A stretch of 64,000 bases of DNA, from positions 1 to 64,000 of the forward strand of contig QWQG01000165.1 in NCBI GenBank assembly GCA_003670925.1, written 5' to 3'. Made by a program: the position numbers and the translations under genes. Numbering within the stretch: position 1 is the first letter of the stretch; each line of letters begins with the position of its first letter. A model generated the notes under the pieces. It searched no databases, was not told the DNA's origin, and saw only the letters and a list, made by a program, of their open reading frames with translations. Source of the DNA: Planctomycetota bacterium. Its GTDB lineage: Bacteria > Planctomycetota > Planctomycetia > Planctomycetales > Planctomycetaceae. Positions 37,054 to 46,609 of the stretch are shown here, piece after piece.

Positions 37054-38145
37054 TCACCGCTGCGGATCGACGGCTAGGACAGCCCACGAGATGGGGCCAG
37101 ATTCAATGGTGCTGATGCGTGACAGTTCACCGATGCCAGTGATTCGGTAGCCCGTCACTCGACCGCTGGCTTCGCCCGCCGCGTAAAGATGGCGACCGTC
37201 GCGGGTGATTGTGAAGGAGCGGGGATTGGCTTCTGTGGGAGTCACAGAGATCAGCGTCAATTGGCCAGATGTCGGGTCGATGGCGAAGCCCGCGATGCTG
37301 TCGTGCCCGCGATTGGCGACGTACAAAAATTTGCCGTCGGCAGTCATGAGACAATCTGACGTTGAATTTTGATTGGCGTCGAATTCTTCCGGCAGCGACG
37401 ACACCGATTGCTGCAGAGTCAAGTGCTTCGTGATTTTGTCGTGTGTGTACATCGATGCTCCATCCTCAACGCTGCTGCCCGCTTCATTGCTGCAGTACAC
37501 CCAGCGATCTGAAGGGTGCAGGACAATGTGTCGAGGCTGCTGGCCAAGTCTTGCTGCAACGAACGGTGGATCGAGCGGCGTTAAATGACCGGACTGAGCG
37601 TCAAATCGAAACTGATCAATGCGATTCGCACCTGTATGTGACACATAGACCGCCTGATTCGCCAAGTCGATGGCGACTCCATGCGCTTTGTCAGCGGTTG
37701 CCACGGACTGGACGGGCACATCCGACAATCGTCCGTCACGTGCAACGCTGTGAACCGTGACTTTGTCACTCTCGTAGTAGGCCGTCAGCAGGAAATTCCC
37801 CCGGCGGTCAATCACCAGAAAAGCTGGATCGTCACCCGCATTGACAACGTTGATCAGGCTCAACTGTCCATTCGAGGGCTCGATGCGAAACGCCGCAAGC
37901 TGCCCGGAACTCCTCAGTGAAACCCATAAAATTCGCCCGTCACTCGACGAGGCCATAAACGCAGGCTCGGCTGGACAGGCCGTCACATGGCGACGCTCAA
38001 GTTCACCAGAATCCATGTTTCTGTGAAACGTCACGATCTGCCGCTGCTGCAGCAGACTCACGAACACAAACGATTCCCCCCAAGCCGTCAGCCCACTCGC
38101 AAAAAAGAGCGCCAAAGCAGCACTCAGAATAGAGATCGCTCTCAC
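37054..38145 (-). CDS. Lactonase-family beta-propeller (6-phosphogluconolactonase type)
   Basis: The 363-residue product begins with GTG at 38145 behind AGGAACC and has a signal peptide (ILSAALALFFASGLTAWG). The repeats VSLRSSGQLAAFRIEPSNG, LTAYYESDKVTVHSVARDG, VSHTGANRIDQFRFDAQSG and VANRGHDSIAGFAIDPTSG are those of the seven-bladed lactonase family. The conserved LQ..VSSLP and RHIVLHPSDRWVY are also present. In the cytoplasm the family hydrolyses 6-phosphogluconolactone. This copy is exported, so its substrate is probably another sugar lactone. It heads a short operon with the 54-residue frame. Confidence 0.88.
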   Translation of the reverse strand: MRAISILSAALALFFASGLTAWGESFVFVSLLQQRQIVTFHRNMDSGELERRHVTACPAEPAFMASSSDGRILWVSLRSSGQLAAFRIEPSNGQLSLINVVNAGDDPAFLVIDRRGNFLLTAYYESDKVTVHSVARDGRLSDVPVQSVATADKAHGVAIDLANQAVYVSHTGANRIDQFRFDAQSGHLTPLDPPFVAARLGQQPRHIVLHPSDRWVYCSNEAGSSVEDGASMYTHDKITKHLTLQQSVSSLPEEFDANQNSTSDCLMTADGKFLYVANRGHDSIAGFAIDPTSGQLTLISVTPTEANPRSFTITRDGRHLYAAGEASGRVTGYRITGIGELSRISTIESGPISWAVLAVDPQR

Positions 38146-38277
38146 TAAAAGGTTCCTAGCAGTCGGAGTGAAAATGGAGTGTGCTCAGAAAATTGGCAAT
38201 GACTCCACTGTTCCCGAAATTCAGTGTGTGCGTAAAATTCAGCATCGGCTAGCGGTGCTTGCCTCCGCTAACTCCGG

Positions 38278-38598
38278 TCACCCAATCCCGAAGAAAGGAG
38301 TGGCTTTAGGGCTCTCGTGAACAGTCCGATTCCAGTGTTCTATAAATGATTCACCATGTTCATCTTGAAGACTCTGACGCTGGTTGTTGACCGCTTGCAG
38401 GATTTCTGGCCACCAGACAGTATTCAGATACTCAGTTCGCCGCGACTGTTCTTCAATTGAAATGCCAGTTTGATGTGGATCCATTTCGGGGTGTTCGAAT
38501 TCCATCTCCTGCCAGTGATCATTATGGACGGGCACATTTCCATTCCTGTCATGAGGGAACAGATCACCAAGTTGGCCGAATAAAGACTTGTGGATCAT
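38278..38598 (-). CDS. Hypothetical protein of 106 residues
   Basis: An AGGAG ribosome binding site eight bases before the ATG at 38598 supports translation; the TTG at 38604 is less likely. The product is hydrophilic, rich in His, Asn and Glu, and has no signal peptide or membrane segment. It includes HKSLFGQLGDLFPHDRNGN and a Trp-rich TVWWPEILQAVNNQRQ helix. I recognise no domain. It stands alone between the lactonase operon and the small membrane protein gene. Confidence 0.6.
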   Translation of the reverse strand: MIHKSLFGQLGDLFPHDRNGNVPVHNDHWQEMEFEHPEMDPHQTGISIEEQSRRTEYLNTVWWPEILQAVNNQRQSLQDEHGESFIEHWNRTVHESPKATPFFGIG

Positions 38599-38821
38599 GA
38601 TCAAATCTCCTGTGTCGTCTAAAGCATCAGTACGTTCTGCGGCAGTGTATCAGCGATTTCAGCAACGCTCAAACCACCATTAGCGCACTCCGCAAGGGCA
38701 CACAGAGCACAGCATGCACAATTTCTGAAGACAGTGCTGGATTGAGGGAGCCGGTCTGAATGCAGTGCGCACCACGTAAATCCATTGGTGGGCATAGGTC
38801 TTGTGTTTGCTCGTGATGGCC

Positions 38822-38998
38822 TCAGAGAGCGATAGCGGGGACTGGAAGATCGGTCGGTGACTCACCAGGGACAACCCCTTCATCCAGCGTTACCACGTAA
38901 ATAACCATGGAGATTAGCATGAGAATCACGGCTCCGATGAACCGCCAATCCTGATGGAGTTTTTGCTTGGGAAGTCCCTTGGTGTGGTGGTGGCTCAT
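38822..38998 (-). CDS. 58-residue single-helix membrane protein (MSHHH...TLDE type)
   Basis: From the ATG at 38998 the frame reads MSHHHTKGLPKQKLHQDWR and then a hydrophobic helix (FIGAVILMLISMVIYVVTL). A DEGVVPGESP tail follows and the stop is at 38822. A short basic N terminus ending K-x-H-x-DWR before one helix and a TLDE motif recurs in planctomycete genomes, to my recollection. It should be an inner-membrane protein with its C terminus in the periplasm. Function is unknown. Confidence 0.7.
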   Translation of the reverse strand: MSHHHTKGLPKQKLHQDWRFIGAVILMLISMVIYVVTLDEGVVPGESPTDLPVPAIAL

Positions 38999-39372
38999 GA
39001 GTGGATCACTTAGCGGAATTGTTTACGACGGTAATGATGCAAAAGTCTTTGGACATCCCCAGCAAGCCAATCCTGCTATTTATCAACGAGCTTCAAGCCG
39101 GCGGGGTGCAACGCGTATGTTTCACAAGGGTATGACTTCAGGAACAGAAACCATCCGTTTAAGATCGAGTACCGTGCAATCCCCTTGCTTTGGACACCAG
39201 ACCGCCTCCCGGACTCGACCCCGATTGTAACGGGCGACATTTTTCCAAACCGATGCCGCGATTCGAATTCTTCAATTTTCAAAACCCCACCAGTCTCCAC
39301 TTAGATCTGCACAAGCAAAACACGAGGCCGGGATCAGGCTGAGGATACCAATTCATTTTATTCGAACTGTAC
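38999..39372. other. Intergenic region
   Basis: No convincing gene. A plus-strand frame (38967-39230) and a minus-strand frame (39076-39300) overlap each other and lack ribosome binding sites. Nothing else of note was seen. Confidence 0.5.
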
Positions 39373-39732
39373 TTATGCTTGGCTGAGCCATTCCTTAGCT
39401 GCCTCGAATTCCGTAGCGTCAAAATACTGAATCTTAGCCATGGTGAATGGTTTGCACACCAACGCCATCCACTTCTCCCAAGTCTTTTCACCAACCAACG
39501 CAATGCGTTTGATCTTCTTGCAATGCGTTATGGAGAACATGGTGTCGTCCCAAAGGGCCTTCACATCCCAGCCATGAAAGTCGTGAAACTGAGCAAGGAG
39601 ATTGACCTTGCCTTCCTTCGCAATTTCCGCATCTATGAGTGGGACAAACTTTTTGTAATCTTCGTCATGGAGTTTGCCGGTCATGATGAAACCGACAGTA
39701 TGTGCCGGAAGACCTGTGAGTTGTTCAATCAT
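39373..39732 (-). CDS. SpoIIAA-like STAS-fold protein
   Basis: The 119-residue product matches the SpoIIAA-like family (PF11964 type). MIEQLTGLPAHTVGFIMTGK, then DAEIAKEGKVNLLAQFHDFH, then KKIKRIALVGEKTWEKWMAL and the terminal FDATEFEAAKEWLSQA are in the expected order. The fold resembles anti-sigma-factor antagonists and is also implicated in lipid binding; the role of this branch is unknown. GAGGG nine bases before the ATG at 39732 fits better than the ATG at 39741, where it would touch the start codon. Confidence 0.82.
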   Translation of the reverse strand: MIEQLTGLPAHTVGFIMTGKLHDEDYKKFVPLIDAEIAKEGKVNLLAQFHDFHGWDVKALWDDTMFSITHCKKIKRIALVGEKTWEKWMALVCKPFTMAKIQYFDATEFEAAKEWLSQA

Positions 39733-40202
39733 GTTCTTCATCCCTCAAACAAGGAAACGACGCCAATCCACGATTCTAATGAATCTCGAATCTCTATTCT
39801 TGCGAACACTGTCGTTTTTCGCGTTTTTGTTCGCATTTTTTCGGCGGCAAACGTGGGAAACATTGGAATCCGCAATCATGCTGCATCCAAGGCTAAAGCG
39901 GGAGACTGTCTGAAAATGTCTGCAATGCTGAGGTGCGTTTTGGAGTCTAGGGGCAAATATTTGGGGGGATGAACCTCGGCTCCATTTTCGCAGAGGGACG
40001 AGATAGCGACCGTTGAAGAACTCTGATCGGCGTGCGTCAATTGACTCCCCACTGAGTTGCAATCCGTCTCTCAAATTGTAATTCTTGTGATTCTGTTCCA
40101 ATCCGATTCGCCGCAATGATTCGGTACTTGGGGCGGATTGATGACGAGCTTCCGTTGCTGAGTATTTGGGTTTCCCGTGATTATTTCCTAAGGTTGCCTT
40201 TT
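39733..40202. other. Divergent intergenic region
   Basis: About 470 bases between the SpoIIAA-like gene (minus) and the mutarotase-like gene (plus). The open frames here (39745-40116 minus, 39379-39972 plus) are antisense to each other and have no coding signals. The promoter of the carbohydrate locus should lie near 40100-40200. Confidence 0.45.
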
Positions 40203-41441
40203 ATGAAGTTAGCTCGCGCTTCCCGCGGTATTTTGGCTGTGTGCATGGTAATCGTCGGGCGTAATTGTTTCGCGGACGACGATGACGTTCGGACGATTCA
40301 TGCGCAGCCGAGCTTTGTGGTCTCAACGAAACAAGTTGAGCTGGCTGTCACTGAATTGGGCGGGCACATGGCGCCTGTGACGTTCTTCCGGGACTCCGAC
40401 AAGCCCGTTCGGCCGTACTACATCAGTCCGTGGCAGGATGAAGCAGCGTCAGTGATGCCAGCCCCCGTCTTGGTTCCGTTGCGTGGCGATTTCTTTTGCA
40501 TGCCATTCGGTTCAAACGCCGACCCCGTGGCGGGCGAAAAACATCCTCCACACGGTGAAATCGTCGGGACAAAATGGACACACCTCGGCACCAAGAAGTC
40601 GGGTGACGTAACCACTTTGACGATGTCAATCGACACGCTCGTGCGGCGGGGCCGAGTCACCAAAGAGCTCTCCCTAATCGATAGTCAAAACGTGATTTAC
40701 TTACGACACACGATTGACGGCTTTGCCGGCCACGTGCCACTCGGTCATCACGCCACGCTGGCAATGCCCGACAAAGAGGGAACCGTGCGACTCGCGGCCA
40801 GTCCATTTCGCTTCGGCATGACTTATCCTGGACAGTTCAGCGATCCAAAGCAGGGGGAGTATCAGTCGCTGCAACCGGGTGTGAAGTGGACAACATTGAC
40901 CAAAGTTCCGGTCATCTGGAAAGGAGAGCCCGATGCGGATCTCACGAAGTTGCCGGCGCGGCAAGGTTATGCCGATCTCATCCAGTTGGTGAACGAACCT
41001 TGGGAAAAAACCCATGGCCCGGCATGGATGACGGCTACGTTTGTCGATGCTGGCTACCTGTGGTTTTCCCTAAAAGATCCCGCTATTTTAAGTAGCACGG
41101 TGTTCTGGATCGAAAACCATGGCCGCCATGGCCATCCTTGGAGTGGCCGGAATAATTGCCTTGGACTTGAAGATGTCACTTCTTATTTTGCTGATGGTCT
41201 TCAGGCTTCAACTCACGAAAACATCTTGAGCAAAGACGGTGTACTCACCGCGCTCGAACTCAAGGCATCCGAACCTACGGCCGTGAATTATATTCAAGGT
41301 GCCGTAAAGATTCCCGCAGGTTTTGAAATGGTGAAAACGCTTGAATTTGCTCCGGGGCAAGTCACCTTCATCTCAACCACAGGGAACCGGGTCATTACTC
41401 CTGTAAAACACGAGTTTTTAAAAACTGGAAAGTTGCAGTGA
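40203..41441 (+). CDS. Secreted galactose-mutarotase-like protein
   Basis: The ATG at 40203 opens a signal peptide (LARASRGILAVCMVIVGRNC), giving 412 residues. The beta-rich product contains LAVTELGGHMAPVTFF, PVLVPLRGDFFCMPFG and HPPHGEIVGTKWTHLG. This resembles aldose-1-epimerase-fold proteins, where conserved His and acidic residues line a sugar pocket. The HxxHG stretch could contribute the catalytic His, but I cannot align both His and the Glu with certainty. As first gene of the locus it probably equilibrates or binds the sugar imported by the downstream ABC transporter. Confidence 0.65.
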   Translation: MKLARASRGILAVCMVIVGRNCFADDDDVRTIHAQPSFVVSTKQVELAVTELGGHMAPVTFFRDSDKPVRPYYISPWQDEAASVMPAPVLVPLRGDFFCMPFGSNADPVAGEKHPPHGEIVGTKWTHLGTKKSGDVTTLTMSIDTLVRRGRVTKELSLIDSQNVIYLRHTIDGFAGHVPLGHHATLAMPDKEGTVRLAASPFRFGMTYPGQFSDPKQGEYQSLQPGVKWTTLTKVPVIWKGEPDADLTKLPARQGYADLIQLVNEPWEKTHGPAWMTATFVDAGYLWFSLKDPAILSSTVFWIENHGRHGHPWSGRNNCLGLEDVTSYFADGLQASTHENILSKDGVLTALELKASEPTAVNYIQGAVKIPAGFEMVKTLEFAPGQVTFISTTGNRVITPVKHEFLKTGKLQ

Positions 41442-41494
41442 AACCTTCAGCAGCATCCAGCCACGATGATACATTTACGAAGTTCGGAGTCGTC

Positions 41495-42478
41495 ATGAAG
41501 CATCCACTTTTGTTTCTGCTCGCGGGCACCATGCTGTGCGTCTTGGGGTGCGGGAAATCGCAGACGTCGTCAAGCGCGTCGTCGTCGAGTTCAACGTCTG
41601 CAGCATCGAAGGGCACGATCGGTGTTTCGTTGTTAACGCTGGACAACCCGTTTTTTAAGGTTATCGGCGACACAATCGCAGCCGAAGGAATTAAAAATAA
41701 CTATCAGACGATAGTAGTCAGCGCCGACAAGGACGTCGCAAAACAGAGCAATCAGATCAAAGATTTCATTGTCAAGAAGGTGAGCGCAATCGTGCTCAGC
41801 CCGTGCGATTCGAAGGCGATTGTGCCGGTCATTCAAGAGGCAAACAAAGCGGGAATTCCCGTGTTCACAGTCGATATCCCGTGCAGCGAACCCGGCGTTA
41901 AGATTGTCACGCAAGTCGCTACCGACAACTACGGCGGGGGAAAAGAAGCTGGGCGTGCGATGATCGAAGCGCTGGGTGAGGCTGGAGGCAAGGTGGCTGT
42001 CCTCCATTTTAAGCAAGCTGAAACTTGTTTGCTTCGCGTCAAAGGTTTTCATGAAGTCATCGACGAATACAACAAGACCGCTGCGGCCAAGATTAACGTA
42101 GTCACTGAACTCGAAAGCGGTGGAGCCAAAGATATGGGCTATAAGGCCGCCGAAGATTCGCTCCAAGCACATGCTGACTTGCGGGGAATCTTTGCGATCA
42201 ATGATCCTGCAGCGTTGGGCGCGCGAGCCGCATTGGAGAAAGCTGGAAAAGCCGATCAGGTTGTGATCGTTGGCTTTGATGGTCAGCCTGAAGGGAAGCA
42301 AGCCATCAAGGATGGGAAGATTTACGCGGACCCGATTCAGTTTCCCGACGAAATGGGGATTAAAATCGTGATGGCCATCGAACAGCACTCGAAAGGTGAA
42401 ACTCTCCCTTTAGAGATGCTCATCCCCACACGGCTGTATCGAAAAGCTGACGCTCAGGCAGATCCTGAACTCAAGTAA
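41495..42478 (+). CDS. Sugar ABC transporter substrate-binding lipoprotein
   Basis: The 327-residue product has a lipobox VLGC with Cys at position 19, so it should be a membrane-anchored lipoprotein. After a Ser-rich linker the RbsB-type periplasmic-binding fold (PF13407 type) begins with GTIGVSLLTLDNPFFKVIGD. VSAIVLSPCDSKAIVPVIQE, IPVFTVDIPCSEPGVKIVTQ and TDNYGGGKEAGRAMIE are typical of ribose/galactose-type binders. An alternative GTG at 41438, overlapping the previous stop, would hide the lipobox. It delivers sugar to the ATPase and permease encoded next. Confidence 0.92.
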   Translation: MKHPLLFLLAGTMLCVLGCGKSQTSSSASSSSSTSAASKGTIGVSLLTLDNPFFKVIGDTIAAEGIKNNYQTIVVSADKDVAKQSNQIKDFIVKKVSAIVLSPCDSKAIVPVIQEANKAGIPVFTVDIPCSEPGVKIVTQVATDNYGGGKEAGRAMIEALGEAGGKVAVLHFKQAETCLLRVKGFHEVIDEYNKTAAAKINVVTELESGGAKDMGYKAAEDSLQAHADLRGIFAINDPAALGARAALEKAGKADQVVIVGFDGQPEGKQAIKDGKIYADPIQFPDEMGIKIVMAIEQHSKGETLPLEMLIPTRLYRKADAQADPELK

Positions 42479-42646
42479 TCACTGGGCATAAATTGCCTTG
42501 AATTCAACAACGCCGGCGAGACTCTTCCCCCGTGCGGGGCAAGGTGGGCACAGCCGGATTCGCAAGAATTCGGAGGTATGGCATGAAAATTTGGATCGGC
42601 ATTGTGTTGGCTGGGGCGGAGCAATCATGCAACGGACGATAAGAAG

Positions 42647-44161
42647 ATGACAGATTCTGTCGCTGATTCCCCTCCGCCGCTCGCGCCTTTGTTGGAAATG
42701 CGGGGTGTCGTAAAGTCATTTCCGGGTGTAAAAGCGCTGCGTGGAGTGAACTTTTCGTTGAAGGCTGGCGAAGTATTAGCGTTGCTTGGCGAGAACGGAG
42801 CTGGAAAAAGCACGCTGATGAAAGTGCTGGGAGGTGCGTATCGTGCCGACGCCGGGGCGATTGAGATCGATGGCGTGGCCCAGAATTTTGTGTCGCCCCA
42901 AGACTCGCGCCGGGCGGGAGTCGCGGTTATTTACCAAGAGTTTAACCTAGTTCCAGGGCTGACCGCTTCCGAAAATATCTTTTTGGGGCACGAGACGACA
43001 TATGCCGGTTTTGTGGCACGAGGTCAGGAACGTCGACTCGCGTCGCAGCTCTTCCAGCGACTAGGTGTCAAGATCGATCTAGACGCGACTTGTCAGCAGC
43101 TAACAACAGCCCAGCAACAACTTGTCGAGATTGCGAAGGCGTTAGCGTTTGACGCACGCATTATCGTCATGGATGAACCAAGCGCCGCGTTGACGTCGCA
43201 CGAAGTCAGCCGGTTATTTGCAATCATTGAAGAGTTGAAGCGGCAAGGGATTGGGGTCGTTTATATTAGTCATCGGCTCGATGAAATCTTTACGGTGGCT
43301 GACCGAATCACGGTATTGCGTGATGGACTGAACGTGGGTGAGTGGCCGATTTTAGAGGTCAGTCGACAAGAACTGATCCACCGGATGGTTGGCCGCGAAT
43401 TGAACAACGAATTTCCGCAACGCGAAAAGTTAATCGGCCCACCACGGCTGGAAGTGACGGGGCTACGTTCTGGACGTAGGGTTCGAGGCGTGTCACTCTC
43501 AGTGGGGCGTGGTGAGATCCTCGCGTTAACTGGCTTAGTCGGTGCAGGTCGAACGGAAACGGTGCGGTTGATCTTTGGAGCCGACAAACGTGAAGCCGGA
43601 GAAATTCGGCTAGATGGTCGCATCTTGACCATTCACTCACCGAGCGATGCGATTGCCGCCGGAATTGGCCTGCTGACGGAGGACCGTAAACTTCAAGGAT
43701 TAGTGCTTGGTCATACCATGCGTGAGAATTTCGCACTCCCCAATTTGAATTGGCTCTCACATCGCGGCTTTGTGCAGTCTCGGCTTGAGAGCGAGGAATG
43801 CGCGAAGTATATCGCTAAACTTAGAATCAAAGTCACCAGTAGCGAACAGGTTGCAGGGACATTATCCGGAGGAAATCAGCAAAAAGTAGTCCTCGCCAAA
43901 TGGCTGGCTCGCAATTGCGACGTGCTGATTTTTGATGAGCCGACGCGGGGCATTGACGTAGGTGCGAAATACGAGATTTATCTCCTGATGAACGAACTTG
44001 TAGCCCAAGGAAAAGCAATCCTGATGATCAGCTCTGAATTGCCGGAGGTATTGGGGATGGCAGACCGCATTCTGGTGCTACACGAAGGTCGCGTGACCGG
44101 AGAGATTACCGACGTGCGGAGTGCGACACAGGAGCAGATTATGAAACTCGCCATCGCTTGA
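42647..44161 (+). CDS. Sugar ABC transporter ATP-binding protein (RbsA/MglA type)
   Basis: The 504-residue product has two fused ABC domains. The first shows Walker A GENGAGKST near residue 50, signature LTTAQQQLVEIAK and Walker B IIVMDEPSAAL. The second has a degenerate Walker A (GLVGAGRTE), signature LSGGNQQKVVLAKWL and Walker B VLIFDEPTRGIDVGAK. One degenerate site is normal for this CUT2 class. The ATG at 42647 was preferred to 42602 because conserved sequence starts after it. The permease gene follows after 13 bases. Confidence 0.96.
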   Translation: MTDSVADSPPPLAPLLEMRGVVKSFPGVKALRGVNFSLKAGEVLALLGENGAGKSTLMKVLGGAYRADAGAIEIDGVAQNFVSPQDSRRAGVAVIYQEFNLVPGLTASENIFLGHETTYAGFVARGQERRLASQLFQRLGVKIDLDATCQQLTTAQQQLVEIAKALAFDARIIVMDEPSAALTSHEVSRLFAIIEELKRQGIGVVYISHRLDEIFTVADRITVLRDGLNVGEWPILEVSRQELIHRMVGRELNNEFPQREKLIGPPRLEVTGLRSGRRVRGVSLSVGRGEILALTGLVGAGRTETVRLIFGADKREAGEIRLDGRILTIHSPSDAIAAGIGLLTEDRKLQGLVLGHTMRENFALPNLNWLSHRGFVQSRLESEECAKYIAKLRIKVTSSEQVAGTLSGGNQQKVVLAKWLARNCDVLIFDEPTRGIDVGAKYEIYLLMNELVAQGKAILMISSELPEVLGMADRILVLHEGRVTGEITDVRSATQEQIMKLAIA

Positions 44162-44174
44162 ACACAGGATTCCC

Positions 44175-45497
44175 ATGACTCGACCACCGTCTCGATTCCT
44201 AACCGACTACGGCATGATTTTTGGACTGGCATTGCTGTGTGTGTTCTTCAGCATTCGCACATACAGCGAGCAGTCTTCGACAGGCGAAGCGGCCGCTCGT
44301 CAAATCGCAAAAACCCTCAACTCACAGTTCGGGCAGACACCACGGGTCTTGATCGTTGCTCGCGATCAAGCCTCGGAAGCGCTGTTTGCAGCGAAGCTTG
44401 AAGTCGCCCTCAAAACGAGTGGCATAACCGTATTGGCGGTCGTCAAAGGAGAACCAACAGACGCTCGCACAGCTCTCCAGCAAATTGTTGCATCGGGAGG
44501 CACTTTGGATGCCATCGCCTGCACGCAAGCCACCGCGGCATGGCTGGTCTTCGCCGATTTGAAGTCCGACTTTCCGACTCTGGGTGATCCCAAGTTAGTG
44601 CAGCCAAATACCGAAAAATGGCCTGATTTTTTAAAATCAGAGAACCTTGTCAACATTGCCAACCAAATTGCGGTGATCGCGATCATTGCGATTGGAATGA
44701 CAATGGTGATCATCACCGGTGGGATTGACCTCTCGGTCGGTAGCTTGATTGCGTTATCGGCGGTCTTGGTTGCGAGGTTCATTCGCGATTATGCGGGAGC
44801 CGAACAAGCATCTCCGTTCGGGATGCTGCTCGCGTCGTTTGGTGCAGTCATGATCTGCGGCCTGCTGGGAGCTTTCTCAGGCGGCATGATCACCGTCTTT
44901 GGGATCCCACCGTTCATCGTCACGCTGGCCATGATGCTGGTCGGAAGCGGACTGGCTTATATCCTCGCGGCCGGTCAGTCGATTTATCAACTTCCAAATT
45001 CATTCGTGTGGATCGGTCGAGGTGAAGACTTGTGGAAGATCCCAAACGCGGTCTTGCTTATGCTGATTTTGTATGGCGCCGCGCATGTCCTGATGTCGCG
45101 GATGAAACTGGGACGGCAACTTTATGCCGTCGGCGGGAATCGCGAGGCGGCACGGCTATCCGGCGTTCCGGTCTGGCGCGTCTTAATATTCGCGTACATC
45201 GCGAGTGCGGGATTGGCTGGATTAGGTGGCGTCGTTATGGCGTCGCAACTTAAGAGCGGCTCAGCGACCTATGGTAACATGTACGAGTTGTATGTCATCG
45301 CGGCGGTTGTCGTGGGCGGAACCAGTCTGAGTGGTGGCGCAGGTAAAATGCTCGGAACGCTGATTGGAGCTTTTACGATCGCTGTCATCCAAAACGGGAT
45401 GAATCTGACAAACGTCGAAAGCTACACGCAGAAAGTTGTTTTGGGGGGGGTTATTCTGGGGGCAGTTCTCTTGGACAAGTTGCGGCATGGTCGTTGA
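44175..45497 (+). CDS. Sugar ABC transporter permease with periplasmic insert
   Basis: The 440-residue product has an N-terminal helix (MIFGLALLCVFFSIRTY) and then about 120 soluble residues. The RbsC-type permease core starts at about 157 (VIAIIAIGMTMVIITGGIDL, VGSLIALSAVLVA). The core keeps LGRQLYAVGGNREAARLSG, the coupling loop, and GGTSLSGGAGKMLGTLIG. Typical RbsC proteins have about 320 residues, so the insert is additional. It lies between helix 1 and helix 2 and should face the periplasm. It contains RVLIVARDQASEALFAAKLE and looks like half of a Rossmann-type sugar-binding domain. Confidence 0.93.
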   Translation: MTRPPSRFLTDYGMIFGLALLCVFFSIRTYSEQSSTGEAAARQIAKTLNSQFGQTPRVLIVARDQASEALFAAKLEVALKTSGITVLAVVKGEPTDARTALQQIVASGGTLDAIACTQATAAWLVFADLKSDFPTLGDPKLVQPNTEKWPDFLKSENLVNIANQIAVIAIIAIGMTMVIITGGIDLSVGSLIALSAVLVARFIRDYAGAEQASPFGMLLASFGAVMICGLLGAFSGGMITVFGIPPFIVTLAMMLVGSGLAYILAAGQSIYQLPNSFVWIGRGEDLWKIPNAVLLMLILYGAAHVLMSRMKLGRQLYAVGGNREAARLSGVPVWRVLIFAYIASAGLAGLGGVVMASQLKSGSATYGNMYELYVIAAVVVGGTSLSGGAGKMLGTLIGAFTIAVIQNGMNLTNVESYTQKVVLGGVILGAVLLDKLRHGR

Positions 45498-45565
45498 ACT
45501 AAAAGTCGACTACCGAGAACACGGAGCGGCAAAAACGGAACATCCAGGAGATGATGTCCGATGCT

Positions 45566-45612
45566 AAGGCGTCAGGCTGAGAGGCAAACTTCCGAGGGAA
45601 GACGCCTTCTTT
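45566..45612 (+). terminator. Possible terminator after the ABC operon
   Basis: AAGGCGTC (45566-45573) pairs with GACGCCTT (45601-45608) around a 27-base loop and is followed by CTTTTC. The long loop makes it weak, but its position between the permease and the DHDPS-family gene is suitable. Confidence 0.4.
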
Positions 45613-45691
45613 TCAGAGATCCCAATTATTTTTCAACTCACTGCGCATTACGCAGATTGCACCCGAGCGCCGAGTGCGCGAAAGCTCAACG

Positions 45692-46609
45692 ATGAATACT
45701 TTAACCCGAAATTTGCTGCACGGTGTGCTTCCTGTGCTTCAGACACCGTTCACCGATCAAGGTGAGATCGATCGGACGGTGCTGGTGCGGGAGATTGATT
45801 GGGCATTTGAGACTGGTGCGGATGGCGTTGTTGTGGCGATGGTGAGTGAGATTCTGCGGCTGGGTTACCGCCGTCGCAGGGAACTTGTAGAACTCGTTTG
45901 TCAGGCTGCGCAGGGACGAGGTTTCTGCGTGGTGAGCGTGGGGGCCGAAAGTATCGCTGAAGCGGTGGAATTCGCAAGGCACGCCGAAGAGCATCGGGCC
46001 AGTGCCGTCATGGCGATCCCGCCGGTGGCGACCGGCCTGGGAGACGCGGCAACGCGGGAGTATTTTGCCGCGATCGCCGGCAGTATTTCGCTTCCGCTTG
46101 TGGTCCAAGACGCTTCCAGTTACGTCGGCGCTGCGATTGACTTGAGTGTGTACCTGAATCTGCTTGATGAATTCGGCGCGGACCGCATCTACTTCAAACC
46201 GGAAGCTAGTCCCCTTGGCCCAAACCTCAGTAGACTGCGCGATGCGTCTCAGGGCAAGGCACGCATCTTTGAAGGTTCGGGAGGAATCAATCTCGTCGAT
46301 TGCTACCGCCGCGGGATCGTAGGCACCATGCCGGGAACGGATTTGCTCGATGGCATCTTGGCACTCTGGAAAGCGCTGCAAGCAGGTGACGACGAACGGA
46401 CTTACCAGTTGTCGCTTCCAATCTGTGCCTTAGTGGCGTTGCAGCTCCAAGGCGGACTTGATGGATTCCTGGCGATCGAAAAATACCTGCTGCAGAAACG
46501 CGGACTTTTTATTAACACGAACCAGGTTCAGCCTGTTGCGTGGAAACTCGACGGCGAAACTCAGGCGGAAGTCGATCGACTGTTTGCCAGACTCCAGGCG
46601 GTTACCTGA
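45692..46609 (+). CDS. Dihydrodipicolinate synthase family aldolase/lyase
   Basis: The 305-residue product is a TIM-barrel class I aldolase. [17 protein letters not shown] is the family opening, and K169 in IYFKPEA is the Schiff-base lysine. [20 protein letters not shown] matches the later barrel strands. The YNxP tyrosine loop of true DHDPS is replaced by [10 protein letters not shown], so it probably acts on a sugar acid (a 2-keto-3-deoxy compound or similar) rather than in lysine synthesis. Position behind a sugar importer supports a catabolic role. Its TGA overlaps the ATG of the following MFS gene. Confidence 0.85.
   Translation: MNTLTRNLLHGVLPVLQTPFTDQGEIDRTVLVREIDWAFETGADGVVVAMVSEILRLGYRRRRELVELVCQAAQGRGFCVVSVGAESIAEAVEFARHAEEHRASAVMAIPPVATGLGDAATREYFAAIAGSISLPLVVQDASSYVGAAIDLSVYLNLLDEFGADRIYFKPEASPLGPNLSRLRDASQGKARIFEGSGGINLVDCYRRGIVGTMPGTDLLDGILALWKALQAGDDERTYQLSLPICALVALQLQGGLDGFLAIEKYLLQKRGLFINTNQVQPVAWKLDGETQAEVDRLFARLQAVT

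Noticed and set aside
41633-42388. 251-codon open frame antisense to the substrate-binding lipoprotein
   Set aside because: The plus-strand gene has a lipobox and clear family motifs; the antisense frame has none and lacks a start signal.
45701-46381. Long open frame antisense to the DHDPS-family gene
   Set aside because: It mirrors the codon structure of the real gene, is His/Arg-rich and has no family motif.
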